Below are positions 34,143 through 43,039 of a stretch of DNA of 64,000 nt, in pieces. The first letter of the stretch is position 1. Every line of letters starts with the position of its first letter. Source of the DNA: Streptomyces diastaticus subsp. diastaticus. Lineage in GTDB: Bacteria; Actinomycetota; Actinomycetes; Streptomycetales; Streptomycetaceae. The stretch is taken from assembly GCF_011170125.1 (NCBI RefSeq), contig NZ_BLLN01000005.1:806001-870000 (forward strand), given 5' to 3'. The notes beneath the pieces were generated by a model, which saw only the letters and a list, made by a program, of their open reading frames with translations, was not told the origin of the DNA and ran no database searches. The position numbers were made by a program, and so were the translations under genes.

Positions 34143-34673
34143 ATGTCCCGAGTGCTGACCGTCTCCGGCAGCGTCGTCGTGCCGATCACTCCCGGGGAGG
34201 CGTACGCGCTGATCGCCGACCCGGCCGGAATGGGGCGGTGGAGTCCGGAGAACGAGGGGGCGGTGGTGCGCGGCGAGGGCGGCGCTCCGTATCCGGGGAT
34301 GGTGTTCGACGGGCGGAACCGGCGCGGCTTCGTGCGGTGGACGACGCGGTGCACGGTGACGGCGGCCGAGCCCGGTGAGCGGTTCGCCTTCAAGGTGCGG
34401 GCGATCGGGCTGCGCCGCCCGGTGGTGCGCGGTCCGATCGCCACCTGGGAGTACCGCTTCGAGGCGGCGCCGGGCGGCGGCACGCGGGTCACCGAGAGGT
34501 GGACGGACGACCGGCGGGGCTGGCCGGACGCCGCCGCGTGGGTCTTCGACCACGTGGTGACCTCGGGCCGCTCGTTCGCCGGCTTCCAGCGGCGCAACAT
34601 CGCCGCCACCCTGCGCCGCTTCGCGGAGCGCTGCGCCGTCCCCGCGGCCGGGGAGGCCGGCACGGGGCGCTGA
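34143..34673 (+). CDS. SRPBCC family protein
   Basis: 176 residues from ATG 34143 (GAGGAGC upstream). A START/polyketide-cyclase-type fold for small hydrophobic ligands: VSGSVVVPITPGEAYALIADPAGMGRWSPEN at the start, strands CTVTAAEPGERFAFKV and ATWEYRFEAAPGGGTRVTERWT, and a long C-terminal helix. Ligand unknown. No biosynthetic cluster is adjacent, so a lipid or stress role is as likely as a polyketide one. Confidence 0.88.
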   Translation: MSRVLTVSGSVVVPITPGEAYALIADPAGMGRWSPENEGAVVRGEGGAPYPGMVFDGRNRRGFVRWTTRCTVTAAEPGERFAFKVRAIGLRRPVVRGPIATWEYRFEAAPGGGTRVTERWTDDRRGWPDAAAWVFDHVVTSGRSFAGFQRRNIAATLRRFAERCAVPAAGEAGTGR

Positions 34674-34917
34674 CGGGCCGTTCCCACGGCCCGGGCGGGT
34701 GGGCCCGGGCGGCGCGTGCATTCGCGGGCGTGTTCGGGGCATGCGGTCCAGCACCGGGAGGTACGGACACCCGGGCACCGGACCCGCGGGGACCGTGCCT
34801 CACCGGTCAGGACTCACGGGCGCCGGATCGCGACCGGCTCGCCCCCGCACCACCGACACCGCGCCGACCGCGCGGCCGTGGTGCCCCATCCGTCCACCGG
34901 AGCCGAAGGGAACAGCC

Positions 34918-35580
34918 ATGCTCACCGTCGTGATCATCGTCGCGGCCGTCGTCGTCGTGGCGGCGGCGGCCGCCTACGCCCTGACGAGGCGTGACACGCA
35001 GGGGCCCGCGCTCAAACGGCGGTTCGGGCCCGAGTACGACCGGGTCCTCGCCCGGCACAACGGCGACACCACCGCCGCCCGGCGGGAACTGGGTGAGCGC
35101 CTGAAGCGGCACGGCGCCCTCCGGGAGCGGCCGCTGCCCGCCGAGTCGCTCGCCCGGTACGAGGCCGAGTGGGCCGGCGTGCAGCGCCGGTTCGTCGACT
35201 CGCCGCAGCAGGCGATGGCCGAGGCGGGCGCGCTGCTCGCCCAGCTCGCCGAGGACCGCGGCTACCCGGGCCCCGAGCGGTACGAGGAGCAGGTCGAGGC
35301 ACTGTCCGTGCACCACGCCCACGAGGTCGAGGGGTACCGCACGGTACGCCTGGCGGCCCGGGGCGGCGGCGGCACGGAGGAGCTGCGCGAGGCGCTGCTG
35401 TCGGCCCGTTCGCTGTACGAGGTGCTGACCGGCGGCGCCGGGCACGTCGACGGGGGCCGCCCGGCGGGCCCCGCCGAGCCGGGCGACGACCCGCAGGCGC
35501 CCGCGGCACAGGACGACATCCCGGCGGCGGCCCGTCCGCACGGAGCCGAGGCCGGCATCAGGACCACCGAGGGGAAGTGA
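34918..35580 (+). CDS. Membrane-anchored protein of unknown function (first of two related genes)
   Basis: 220 residues from ATG 34918 (GAAGGGAA upstream). One N-terminal helix (LTVVIIVAAVVVVAAAAAYAL) anchors it, followed by a charged helical body: RFGPEYDRVLARHNGDTTAARRELGERLKRH and a domain around FVDSPQQAMAEAGALLAQLAEDRG. The tail is Pro/Ala-rich and disordered. The FVD domain and the later TEELREALLSARSLYEVL recur in the next gene. No function is known. Confidence 0.8.
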   Translation: MLTVVIIVAAVVVVAAAAAYALTRRDTQGPALKRRFGPEYDRVLARHNGDTTAARRELGERLKRHGALRERPLPAESLARYEAEWAGVQRRFVDSPQQAMAEAGALLAQLAEDRGYPGPERYEEQVEALSVHHAHEVEGYRTVRLAARGGGGTEELREALLSARSLYEVLTGGAGHVDGGRPAGPAEPGDDPQAPAAQDDIPAAARPHGAEAGIRTTEGK

Positions 35581-35586
35581 TCGGCG

Positions 35587-36276
35587 ATGGCAGCCGAGAG
35601 TGGCAAGTGGACCGACCAGCACACCGCCCGCACCGGGCACGAGGACCTCGTACCGGACCGCGCCCACCTGGTGGACCGTCCTGGTGACGGCCCCGCCCCC
35701 GGCCCGGGCCCCGACCGGCGGCTCGGCCACGACCGCGGCGTGGCCGCCGCCGGGACCGGCGGCGCCCGGCGCGACGAGCCGGGCCTGACGCGGGACCCGG
35801 TCGCACCCGTCGACCCGGTGGCGCCGGGCACCCCGCCGTCGCCCCCGCCGCCCGCCGCCGTGCCGCCGCCCGCCCCGGACGCCGCCGCGCCCGGCACCGG
35901 CCAGGCGACGGTGAAGCCCCAGCCGCCGGCCGGGAAGAACACCGCGGCCCCGGCAGCCGGCGGCCGCGCGGCGCCCCGGGCCCCCCGCGGTGACGGCACC
36001 CCGAACGTCCCGGTCTTCGGCGCCGGTGAGGGCGAGCGGTGGTCGGGCCGCCTCAGCCAGGCCGTCAGCGGCTTCGTCGACCGGCCCCGGGAGGCGGTGG
36101 CGGAGGCCGACGAGGTCTTCGCGGAGCTGGCCGGGCGGGTCACCGAGGCACTTGCCGAGCAGCGGCGGGTACTGCGTTCGGGCTGGGAGGAGCCGGCGGC
36201 CGAGCTGGACACGGAGCGGCTGCGGGTGGCCCTCCAGTCGTACCGGGAGGCGTCGGAGCGGCTGCTGAAGCTCTGA
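35587..36276 (+). CDS. Pro/Ala-rich cytosolic protein of unknown function (second related gene)
   Basis: 229 residues from ATG 35587, six bases after the previous stop. The first 140 residues are disordered and Pro/Gly/Ala-rich (TPPSPPPPAAVPPPAPDAAAP). The C-terminal 90 residues repeat the domain of the upstream protein: FVDRPREAVAEADEVFAELA against FVDSPQQAMAEAGALLAQLA, 11 of 20 identical, then TERLRVALQSYREASERLL. No membrane segment. The pair probably arose by duplication and may interact. Confidence 0.78.
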   Translation: MAAESGKWTDQHTARTGHEDLVPDRAHLVDRPGDGPAPGPGPDRRLGHDRGVAAAGTGGARRDEPGLTRDPVAPVDPVAPGTPPSPPPPAAVPPPAPDAAAPGTGQATVKPQPPAGKNTAAPAAGGRAAPRAPRGDGTPNVPVFGAGEGERWSGRLSQAVSGFVDRPREAVAEADEVFAELAGRVTEALAEQRRVLRSGWEEPAAELDTERLRVALQSYREASERLLKL

Positions 36277-36292
36277 CCCCTCCCCCAGGGAC

Positions 36293-36337
36293 GCCGGTGC
36301 CCGGGCCGGGGTGCGAACCCCCGGCCCGGGCACCGGC
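36293..36337 (+). terminator. Strong terminator before the nitrate reductase operon
   Basis: Perfect 19-bp arms (GCCGGTGCCCGGG... at 36293-36311, complement at 36319-36337) with a 7-base loop. It isolates the nar genes from the paralogue pair. Confidence 0.85.
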
Positions 36338-36454
36338 CTGCCCGGCCCCGGCGGACCACCCGGTCGGCCGCGCCCCCTACGGACCGCGCCGGGAGGTGGT
36401 CGGGGCGGGGCACTCCTACGGTCGCAGCACGGGCCGACCCAGGGAGCGCCTCAG

Positions 36455-37011
36455 GTGACCGACACGACGACACCGTCCGAGCCGGACGCCGCGCTGCTGC
36501 GGGCCGGGCGGTTCTTCCGGCGCGGCACCGCCGCTCCCGACCTGCACAGCGAGGAGCTGAAGGGCGGCCGGGAGGGCGACGCCTTCTACCGGGACCGGTG
36601 GAGCCACGACAAGGTCGTCAACTCCACCCACGGCGTCAACTGCACCGGTGCCTGCCGCTGGAAGGTGTACGTCAAGGACGGCATCACCTGGGAGACCCAG
36701 GAGACCGACTACCCCACGGTCGGCCCCGACCGCCCCGAGTACGAGCCGCGCGGCTGCCCGCGCGGTGCCGCCTTCGCCTGGTACACCTACTCGCCGACGC
36801 GGGTGCGGTACCCGTACGTCCGCGGGGTGCTGCTGGAGCTGTACCGCGAGGCGAAGGAGCGGCTGCGCGATCCGGTGCTGGCCTGGGCGGACATCCAGGC
36901 GGACCCCGAGCGCAGGCGCCGCTACCAGCTGGCGCGCGGCAAGGGCGGGCTGGTGCGCGCCGGCTGGGACGAGGCGGTCGAGATCGCGGCCGCCGCGCAC
37001 GTGCACGCCAT
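36455..37011 (+). pseudogene. narG: narG 5' fragment (respiratory nitrate reductase alpha), cut after about 186 codons
   Basis: From GTG 36455 (AGGGAG upstream) the frame is a normal NarG start: RFFRRGTAAPDLHSEELKGG, then STHGVNCTGACRWKVYVKDG (the FS0 cluster His/Cys region), QETDYPTVGPDRPEYEPRGCPRGAAFAWYTYSP, and WDEAVEIAAAAHVHAM. At about 37010 the match stops. Normal NarG has about 1,230 residues; the molybdenum-binding body is missing. From 37012 the DNA is narH sequence in another frame, and the narG frame ends after 33 foreign residues at 37111. An internal deletion of a little over 3 kb is the simplest reading. Confidence 0.9.
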
Positions 37012-38333
37012 GAGCCCTGGACGTACGAGTACAAGAACCTCACCGACGCGCCGCTCGGTGACGACTACCCGGTGGCCGCGCCGCGTTCGCTGCTCACCGG
37101 CAAGCCGATGAAGATCGAGTGGGGCTCCAACTGGGACGACGACCTCGGCGGCGCCCCCGAGTACGGCGAGCTGGACCCGATGGTGGCGAAGACCCGTGAG
37201 AAGGCGTCCGAGAAGATCCGGTTCGCCTTCGAGCAGACCTTCATGTTCTACCTGCCGCGGATCTGCGAGCACTGCCTCAACCCCTCGTGCGTGGCCGCCT
37301 GCCCCTCGGGCGCGATCTACAAGCGCAGCGAGGACGGCATCGTCCTGGTCGACCAGGACCGCTGCCGGGGCTGGCGCGAGTGCGTCACCGGCTGCCCGTA
37401 CAAAAGATCTACTTCAACCACCGCACCGGCAAGGCCGAGAAGTGCACCTTCTGCTACCCGCGCACCGAGGTGGGGCTGCCCACGGTCTGCTCGGAGACCT
37501 GCGTGGGCCGGCTGCGCTACCTGGGGGTGCTGCTCTACGACGCGGACCGGGTGGCGGCGGCCGCGGCCACCGAGGAGGAGACCGGGCTGTACGAGGCGCA
37601 GCTCGGTGTCCTCCTCGATCCGGAGGACGCCGGAGTGCGGCGCGAGGCCGAGGCGGCCGGCATCCCGCACGACTGGGTGCGGGCCGCCCGCCGCTCCCCC
37701 GTGCACGCGCTGGTCAGCCGGTACAAGGTGGCCCTGCCGCTGCACCCGGAGTACCGGACGATGCCGATGGTCTGGTACATCCCCCCGCTGTCGCCGGTGG
37801 TGGAGGCGCTCACCGAGACCGGGTTCGACGGCGAGGACGCCGGGAACCTCTTCGGTGCCATCGACACCCTGCGCATCCCGCTGGAGTACCTGGCGGAGCA
37901 GTTCGCCGCCGGGGACACCGGCCCGGTCCGCGCCTCGCTGGAGAAGCTGGCGGCGATGCGTTCCCACATGCGCGCCGTCAACCTCGGCGAGCCCCCCGAC
38001 CCGGCCGTCGCCGCCTCGGTCGGCATGGACCTCGCCGGGCTGGAGGCGATGTACCGGCTGCTGGCCGTCGCCAAGTACGAGGACCGGTACGTGATCCCGA
38101 CGGCCGCGGTCGGGGACGCCCGGCGGCTGGAGGAGTCGGCGGTGCCCGACTCGTGCAGCCTCGACCAGGCCGGCGGTCCCGGCATGGGCGGCGAGGGCGC
38201 CTTCGGCCAGGACTCCGGCCGCACCGAACTGCCGCTGGTCTCCCTGGAGACCTTCCACGCGCTGCGCGCCCGGCAGACCGCCGACGAGCAGCCGCACGTC
38301 GCGGACGTCGCCGAATCGCGGGGAGAGAAGTGA
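37012..38333 (+). pseudogene. narH: narH 3' fragment (respiratory nitrate reductase beta) with an internal frameshift
   Basis: narH homology starts abruptly at EPWTYEYKNLTDAPLGDD, about a quarter of the way into NarH, so the start codon and the first CxxCxxC cluster are missing. The rest is well conserved: RICEHCLNPSCVAACPSGAIYK, DQDRCRGWRECVTGCPYK, KAEKCTFCYPRTEVG, SETCVGRLRYLGV. At 37402-37405 there are four A's where the usual CPYKKIYFN requires five, shifting the frame. The second part then reads in frame to TGA 38331-38333. The stop overlaps narJ. It cannot produce a working beta subunit as given. Confidence 0.9.
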
Positions 38334-38926
38334 TGGACACCGCCGTACTCCACCAGGCCGCCGCGCTCTGCCTGGTCTACCCGGACGAGACCTTCCGCGA
38401 ACGGCTGCCGCTGCTGCGGTCGGCCGTCGACGACCCGGCGCTCGCCGAGTTCGTCGCCTGGGCCGGCGAGCAGGAGCCGGGCGAGCTGGCCGCCCATTAC
38501 GTCCGCACCTTCGACTTCCGCAACAAGCACAGCCTCCACCTCTCCTGGTGGCGCGACGGCGACACCCGCCGCCGGGGCGCGTCCCTGGTCGCGTTCAAGG
38601 CCGCCTACCGCGCCCAGGGCCTGGAGTTCACCGGTGAGGAGCTGCCCGACTTCCTCCCGGCCGTGCTGGAGTTCTCCGCCCGCGTCGGGCCCAGGCTGCT
38701 GCTGGAGAACCGGCCCGGCGTCGAACTGCTCCGCCTCGCGCTGACCGAGTCCGGCACGCCGTACGCGCGGCTCCTGGACGCCGTCTGCGCCTCCCTGCCG
38801 GGCCCCTCGCCGAAGGACAGGGCCGAGGCGGCTGCGCTGGCCCGCTCGGGCCCGCCCCGCGAGGAGGTCGGCCTGGACGGCGCCCTCGCCCCGTACGGCC
38901 GCCCGACCCTGCCGCTGCTGAACTGA
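38333..38926 (+). CDS. narJ: Nitrate reductase molybdenum cofactor assembly chaperone NarJ
   Basis: 197 residues from ATG 38333, which shares its A with the narH stop (TGATG). The TorD/NarJ helical fold shows as LCLVYPDETFRERLPLL, LAAHYVRTFDFRNKHSLHLSWW (the family core YVxTFDxxxxxSLYL-like) and GEELPDFLPAVLEFSA. NarJ binds the NarG N-terminus and delivers the Mo cofactor. The gene is intact, although its NarG partner is not. Confidence 0.95.
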   Translation: MDTAVLHQAAALCLVYPDETFRERLPLLRSAVDDPALAEFVAWAGEQEPGELAAHYVRTFDFRNKHSLHLSWWRDGDTRRRGASLVAFKAAYRAQGLEFTGEELPDFLPAVLEFSARVGPRLLLENRPGVELLRLALTESGTPYARLLDAVCASLPGPSPKDRAEAAALARSGPPREEVGLDGALAPYGRPTLPLLN

Positions 38927-38935
38927 GGAGTCCGC

Positions 38936-39646
38936 ATGAACGTGCTGCTGTGGGGCGCCCTGCCCTATGTGGCCTTCGCCCTGCTGGTGGCCGGGATCGT
39001 CTGGCGCCACCGCTACGACCGCTTCGGCTGGACCACCCGGTCCTCGCAGATCTACGAGTCGAAACTGCTCAACATCGCCTCCCCCGTCTTCCACTACGGC
39101 GTCCTCTTCGTCCTCGCCGGCCATCTGCTGGGGCTGTTCGTCCCCGCCTCCTGGACCGACGCGGTCGGCGTCACCTCGCACACGTACCACCTGCTGTCGC
39201 TGTACGGGGGCACGCTGGCGGGCCTGCTGGCCCTGGCCGGTATCGCCCTGCTGGTCCACCGCCGCCGTACCCGGGCCCCGGTCTTCCGCGCCACCACCGC
39301 CAACGACAAGGCGATGTACCTGGTCCTGGTCACCGCGCTGGTCCTCGGCATGTGGGCGAAGCTCGCCCACTCGACACCGGCCACGGGTTACGCGTACCGC
39401 GACACCATCGCCCCCTGGGCCCGCAGCCTCTTCCGGCTCAGCCCCGACGTGCCGCTGATGAGCGGCGTCCCCGTGCTGTACCAGATCCACGCGGTGGTCG
39501 GCATGGTCCTGATCGCCCTGGTGCCGTACACCCGCCTCATCCACATGTTCGCGGCCCCCGTCCAGTACCTGTTCCGGCCGTACATCGTCTATCGCAGCCG
39601 GGACGAGGGGCAGTTGGCGGAGCGGGGGGCGCGAAGGGGGTGGTGA
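38936..39646 (+). CDS. narI: Respiratory nitrate reductase gamma subunit NarI (cytochrome b)
   Basis: 236 residues from ATG 38936 (GAGGAGT upstream). Five membrane helices. Haem-ligand histidines lie in PVFHYGVLFVLAGHLLG and in YQIHAVVGM and TRLIHMF. NarI takes electrons from menaquinol and passes them to NarH. Complete and normal; without NarG/NarH it has no partner here. Confidence 0.95.
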   Translation: MNVLLWGALPYVAFALLVAGIVWRHRYDRFGWTTRSSQIYESKLLNIASPVFHYGVLFVLAGHLLGLFVPASWTDAVGVTSHTYHLLSLYGGTLAGLLALAGIALLVHRRRTRAPVFRATTANDKAMYLVLVTALVLGMWAKLAHSTPATGYAYRDTIAPWARSLFRLSPDVPLMSGVPVLYQIHAVVGMVLIALVPYTRLIHMFAAPVQYLFRPYIVYRSRDEGQLAERGARRGW

Positions 39647-39744
39647 TCCGGACGGGCCGCACCCCGCGCGGCCCGGTGGCGGCCGTGTCCGCCGGGGTCC
39701 TCCTGTGCTCCCGGGCGCTTGGGCGTGTCCCCGCCGGGGTGACC

Positions 39745-39775
39745 GCGTGCGGGAGGGGAGCCCCCTCCCGCACGC
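39745..39775. terminator. Bidirectional terminator
   Basis: Perfect 14-bp stem GCGTGCGGGAGGGG / CCCCTCCCGCACGC with a 3-base loop, between narI and the leftward OsmC gene. Confidence 0.82.
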
Positions 39776-39786
39776 CGGGCGCGGAC

Positions 39787-40212
39787 TCAGGCCAGCTTGG
39801 CGCTGTGGGTGATCGTGGTCCCCGCCAGGGCCTGGCTGACCGGGCAGTTGGCCTTGGCGTCGGCGGCGGCCGCCTCGAAGTCCTCGGCGGAGATGCCGGG
39901 CACCTCGCCCTCGACCTTCAGGTGGATGCCGGTGATGCCGGTACCGGGCTGGAAGGTGACGTCGGCGGAGGTGGTGAGGCGGGTCGGCGGGGTGCCGGCC
40001 TTGGCCAGGCCGTTGGAGAGGGCCATCGAGAAGCAGCTGGAGTGGGCGGCGGCGATCAGCTCCTCGGGCGAGGTCTTCCCGTTCGCCTCCTCCGCGCGGG
40101 AGGGCCAGGAGACCTGCTGGTCGCCGATGCCGGAGGAGTCGAACGAGACGGTGCCGCTGCCCTTGAGCAGGTCGCCTTCCCAGACGGTGTGGGCCGAACG
40201 CGTGGTGGCCAT
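39787..40212 (-). CDS. OsmC family peroxiredoxin
   Basis: 141 residues from ATG 40212. The two catalytic cysteines are Cys60 (AAHSSCFSMAL) and Cys123 (ANCPVSQAL), as in OsmC-type peroxidases. The start TRSAHTVWEGDLLKGSGTV and SPEELIAAAHSSC place it in the YhfA/OsmC branch. It reduces organic hydroperoxides in the cytosol with a dithiol partner. Confidence 0.93.
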   Translation of the reverse strand: MATTRSAHTVWEGDLLKGSGTVSFDSSGIGDQQVSWPSRAEEANGKTSPEELIAAAHSSCFSMALSNGLAKAGTPPTRLTTSADVTFQPGTGITGIHLKVEGEVPGISAEDFEAAAADAKANCPVSQALAGTTITHSAKLA

Positions 40213-40375
40213 CGGTGAGTTCCCTTCATCACGACGGACCGGCGGGGTGCCGGCCACGGCCTATCCGATCACAGGCGGGGCGGCGGCACACGCATCCGGG
40301 CGCGTCGCCCGGCCGGCGAGGTGCCTCGCCCCGCTGAGGCGGGTGAGGCAGGGTGCTCGTCGCGGCCCGGCGGCC

Positions 40376-42568
40376 TCAGGCGGCGGTGTCCGACGGCGGG
40401 ACGGGCCGCGTCGCTCCGAGGTCGCCGTCGCGGCCGGTCCGCCCGTCCGCGCCGTGCCCGGCTCCCGTCGCCCCGGGGCGGCCGTCGGGCGCCGCCGCCT
40501 CGAGCCAGCCGCGCAGCACGGCGTGGACCTGCTCGGCGCCGGTCAGGCCGGTGCCGTCGGCCGGGGCCGGGTCGGCGAGGGAGAGCGGGGAGAGCAGGAA
40601 GGGGCGGCTCTGGTCTCCGCCGAGGCCGCCGTGCGAGCCGATCTGCTCCTCGAAGGCGTGGATCTCGCCGGTCTCCGGGAAGTACGCCGAGTTGATCATG
40701 ATGTCGGCGGTGTGCGGGAACCCGTCGGTGCGCCGGACCGCCTCGCCGGCGCCGGGACCGAAGGGCTCCAGCGGCCCGCCGGGCCGGTCCGCCTCGGCCA
40801 GCGGTACGTCCTGGCCGGCACCGAGGACGACCGCGCCGTGCTCCTCGCTGCGGACCAGCAGGAAGCCGATGCCGGGGTGGGCGGCGAGGGTGGTGAGCAG
40901 GGCGGGGTGGCGGCGGTCGATCTCCTCGCGGCTCATCCGGTGCGGCACGTCGGGGAAGGAGACGAGGCCGAGGTTGCCGGAGGCGAGCACCACCGGCTCA
41001 AAGCGGCGCGGCCGTACCTCGTCCTCGTGGACCTCCACGGGCCGGTGCAGCGCGGCCCGGACGGCGGCGCGGGCCTCGGCCCCGCTCGGCGTGCGGCGGG
41101 CGCGGCGGGGCACGGGCAGGCCGCAGCCGGCGCGGACGAGGTCGGCGAGGGTCAGGCCGTAGCGGGAGCGGAAGGTCTCGCCGGGGCTCTGGCCGTGATC
41201 GGAGAGGAGGACGATCCGGTAGGGGCGCGGGGCGTGTTCGGCGACCTTCTCGATGAGGGCGAGCGACCGGTCGAGGCGGGCGAGGACCTGGTCGGTGTCG
41301 CGGCCGGCGGGCCCGGAGTGGTGGGCGACCTCGTCGTAGGCGACGAGGTCGGCGTAGACGGCGGTGCGGCCCGCGAGCATGTCGCCGATGACGGCGGCGA
41401 CGACCACGTCCCGTTCGACGACGGTGGCGAAGGCCCGCACGAACGGGTAGAGCCCGCCGCGGCCGACGCGCGGGGTGTCGCCGCGCAGCCGGGAACGGGT
41501 CGACTGGACCATCTCGCGGAGCACCTCGGCGACGAAGGACATCGCGGTGCGGACGGCGTTGGCGGGATCGGAGAAGTACGCGAAGTACCCGGCTCGGGAG
41601 CGCTGGCCGGGTTCGCGGCGCGCGGAGACCGACAGCACCAGCGCCACCTGGCCCGCGCCGCCGCTGAAGAGGTTGCCGCGGCTGGCGCCGTCGTCGGTGA
41701 GGAGCCCGCCGTCGCCGGTGCGGCGCACGGCGCGCCGCTGGAGCTCGGCGGCGGAGGCGGGCCGGTTGCTGACCATCACCTGCCGCCGGTCCTTCTCGTA
41801 CCAGCGGAAGGCGGGGATGTCGTACGTGGTGCCGTGCAGGATGCCGAGCTGGCTGGCGCCGGTCTGGCTGGACCAGTCGGTGCGCCAGGGGGTGAGGCGG
41901 TGGGTGGCCGGGGCGGGGCCGTGCCCCAGCCAGCGGGCGGCGGTGGGCAGCAGGCCGCGGCCGACGGCCGAGGCGAGGACGTCGTGGCCGACGCCGTCGA
42001 GCTGGAGGAAGACGGTGCCGGGGGTGGCGGGCACCGGCAGGGCGCGGCGGCGGCGCCGGTCGGAGAGGCGGTAGAGGCGGCGCCGGTAGGCGTTGTCGTC
42101 GCGGACGGCGAGGGCGGTGCCGGTGGCGGAGGCGACCGCCGACATGACGGCGGCGACCAGGACGGCCGTCTCCGGGGCCGCGGTGCCGCGTCCGTCGGGG
42201 ATGAGCCGGAGGGCGAGGGTGAGCAGCGAGCCGTTGATGGCGAAGGCCAGCAGCCCGAGGACCAGGGCGGGGACGAGCAGCAGGGCGCGGACGACCAGCG
42301 GCCAGACCAGCGCCGAGAGGACGCCGAAGACTCCGGCCCCGGCGGCGGCGGTGAGGCCGATGCGGGTGGCGCTGTCGCCGTCGGCGGACTGGAGGCGGAA
42401 GTCGGGCAGGATCCCCGCGAGCACCAGCATGGTGACGGTGGAGACGGCCCAGACCGCTCCCATCCGCCACAGCGCCCCCGCGAACCTCCGCCACGGCCTC
42501 TCTGCCACGCCTGCCCTCACCTCGTCCACCAGCGGGGCCCGCCCGCCGGGCCCGGTCCAGCGTTTCAC
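40376..42568 (-). CDS. Membrane protein with alkaline-phosphatase-superfamily domain (holin-like N-terminus)
   Basis: 730 residues; GTG 42568 is the likely start. Residues about 30-155 form four hydrophobic helices with a holin-family look (GILPDFRLQSADGDSA between helices). After a basic linker (YRRRLYRLSDRRRRRAL) comes a type I phosphodiesterase domain: VFLQLDGVGHDVLASAVGRG, QTGASQLGILHGT (nucleophile region), VAYDEVAHHSGPAGRDT and RIVLLSDHGQSPGETF. The domain faces the cytosol or exterior depending on topology, which I cannot settle. Substrate unknown; lipid head groups or nucleotides are possible. Confidence 0.87.
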   Translation of the reverse strand: MKRWTGPGGRAPLVDEVRAGVAERPWRRFAGALWRMGAVWAVSTVTMLVLAGILPDFRLQSADGDSATRIGLTAAAGAGVFGVLSALVWPLVVRALLLVPALVLGLLAFAINGSLLTLALRLIPDGRGTAAPETAVLVAAVMSAVASATGTALAVRDDNAYRRRLYRLSDRRRRRALPVPATPGTVFLQLDGVGHDVLASAVGRGLLPTAARWLGHGPAPATHRLTPWRTDWSSQTGASQLGILHGTTYDIPAFRWYEKDRRQVMVSNRPASAAELQRRAVRRTGDGGLLTDDGASRGNLFSGGAGQVALVLSVSARREPGQRSRAGYFAYFSDPANAVRTAMSFVAEVLREMVQSTRSRLRGDTPRVGRGGLYPFVRAFATVVERDVVVAAVIGDMLAGRTAVYADLVAYDEVAHHSGPAGRDTDQVLARLDRSLALIEKVAEHAPRPYRIVLLSDHGQSPGETFRSRYGLTLADLVRAGCGLPVPRRARRTPSGAEARAAVRAALHRPVEVHEDEVRPRRFEPVVLASGNLGLVSFPDVPHRMSREEIDRRHPALLTTLAAHPGIGFLLVRSEEHGAVVLGAGQDVPLAEADRPGGPLEPFGPGAGEAVRRTDGFPHTADIMINSAYFPETGEIHAFEEQIGSHGGLGGDQSRPFLLSPLSLADPAPADGTGLTGAEQVHAVLRGWLEAAAPDGRPGATGAGHGADGRTGRDGDLGATRPVPPSDTAA

Positions 42569-42613
42569 ACCGGCTTCGGCCGGTCCGTTCCGGTATGCGC
42601 CCGGTCCCGGAGC

Positions 42614-43039
42614 TCAGCAGCCGTCGTACCCGGCGGTGGGCATGGAGAGGCGGCGGTGCACGCGGGCCTTGGACCGGGGCCCGTACTGGGGTTCGGCGAG
42701 GTCGGCGGTGACGACACGGGCGCCGCGCCGGGCGCACAGGGCGGTGAACTCCTCGGCGCAGGTGACGGCCTGGTCGAGGACGCGCCTGCTCGGCGTGAGG
42801 AAGAGGTCGACCCGGCCGGCGTCGAAGTCCGCCCACAGCTCGGGGTGGTCGGGGGCGAGGCCGTGCAGCAGCAGTTCGCGGGTGATGACGTGGTCGTGGG
42901 CGTCGGCCCAGCGGGCGCACATGTCCTGCTGGCTGCGGGTGTCCACGAGGAAGGGGTCCTGGTCCAGGTGTTCCAGCGGGGTGAGGCTGGCGATGGCCGC
43001 CGCCCGCGGGTGCGGCGCCTGCTCCGCGGCGTCCTCCAT
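42614..43039 (-). CDS. Conserved hypothetical protein (141 residues)
   Basis: ATG 43039 has GGGAGG 6 bases upstream. I do not recognise a family. The protein is soluble, with LTPLEHLDQDPFLVDTRSQQDMCARWADAHDHVITRELLLHGL and VDLFLTPSRRVLDQAVTCAEEFTALCARRGARVV; it has four Cys (one at the very end, YDGC). The alternation of helix and strand hints at an alpha/beta fold, but no motif is decisive. It is divergent from the metallo-hydrolase gene. Confidence 0.7.
   Translation of the reverse strand: MEDAAEQAPHPRAAAIASLTPLEHLDQDPFLVDTRSQQDMCARWADAHDHVITRELLLHGLAPDHPELWADFDAGRVDLFLTPSRRVLDQAVTCAEEFTALCARRGARVVTADLAEPQYGPRSKARVHRRLSMPTAGYDGC

Noticed and set aside
36455..38333. Programmed frameshift joining NarG and NarH
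   Set aside because: Large conserved parts of both proteins are missing at the joint, so recoding cannot restore them; a deletion is simpler.
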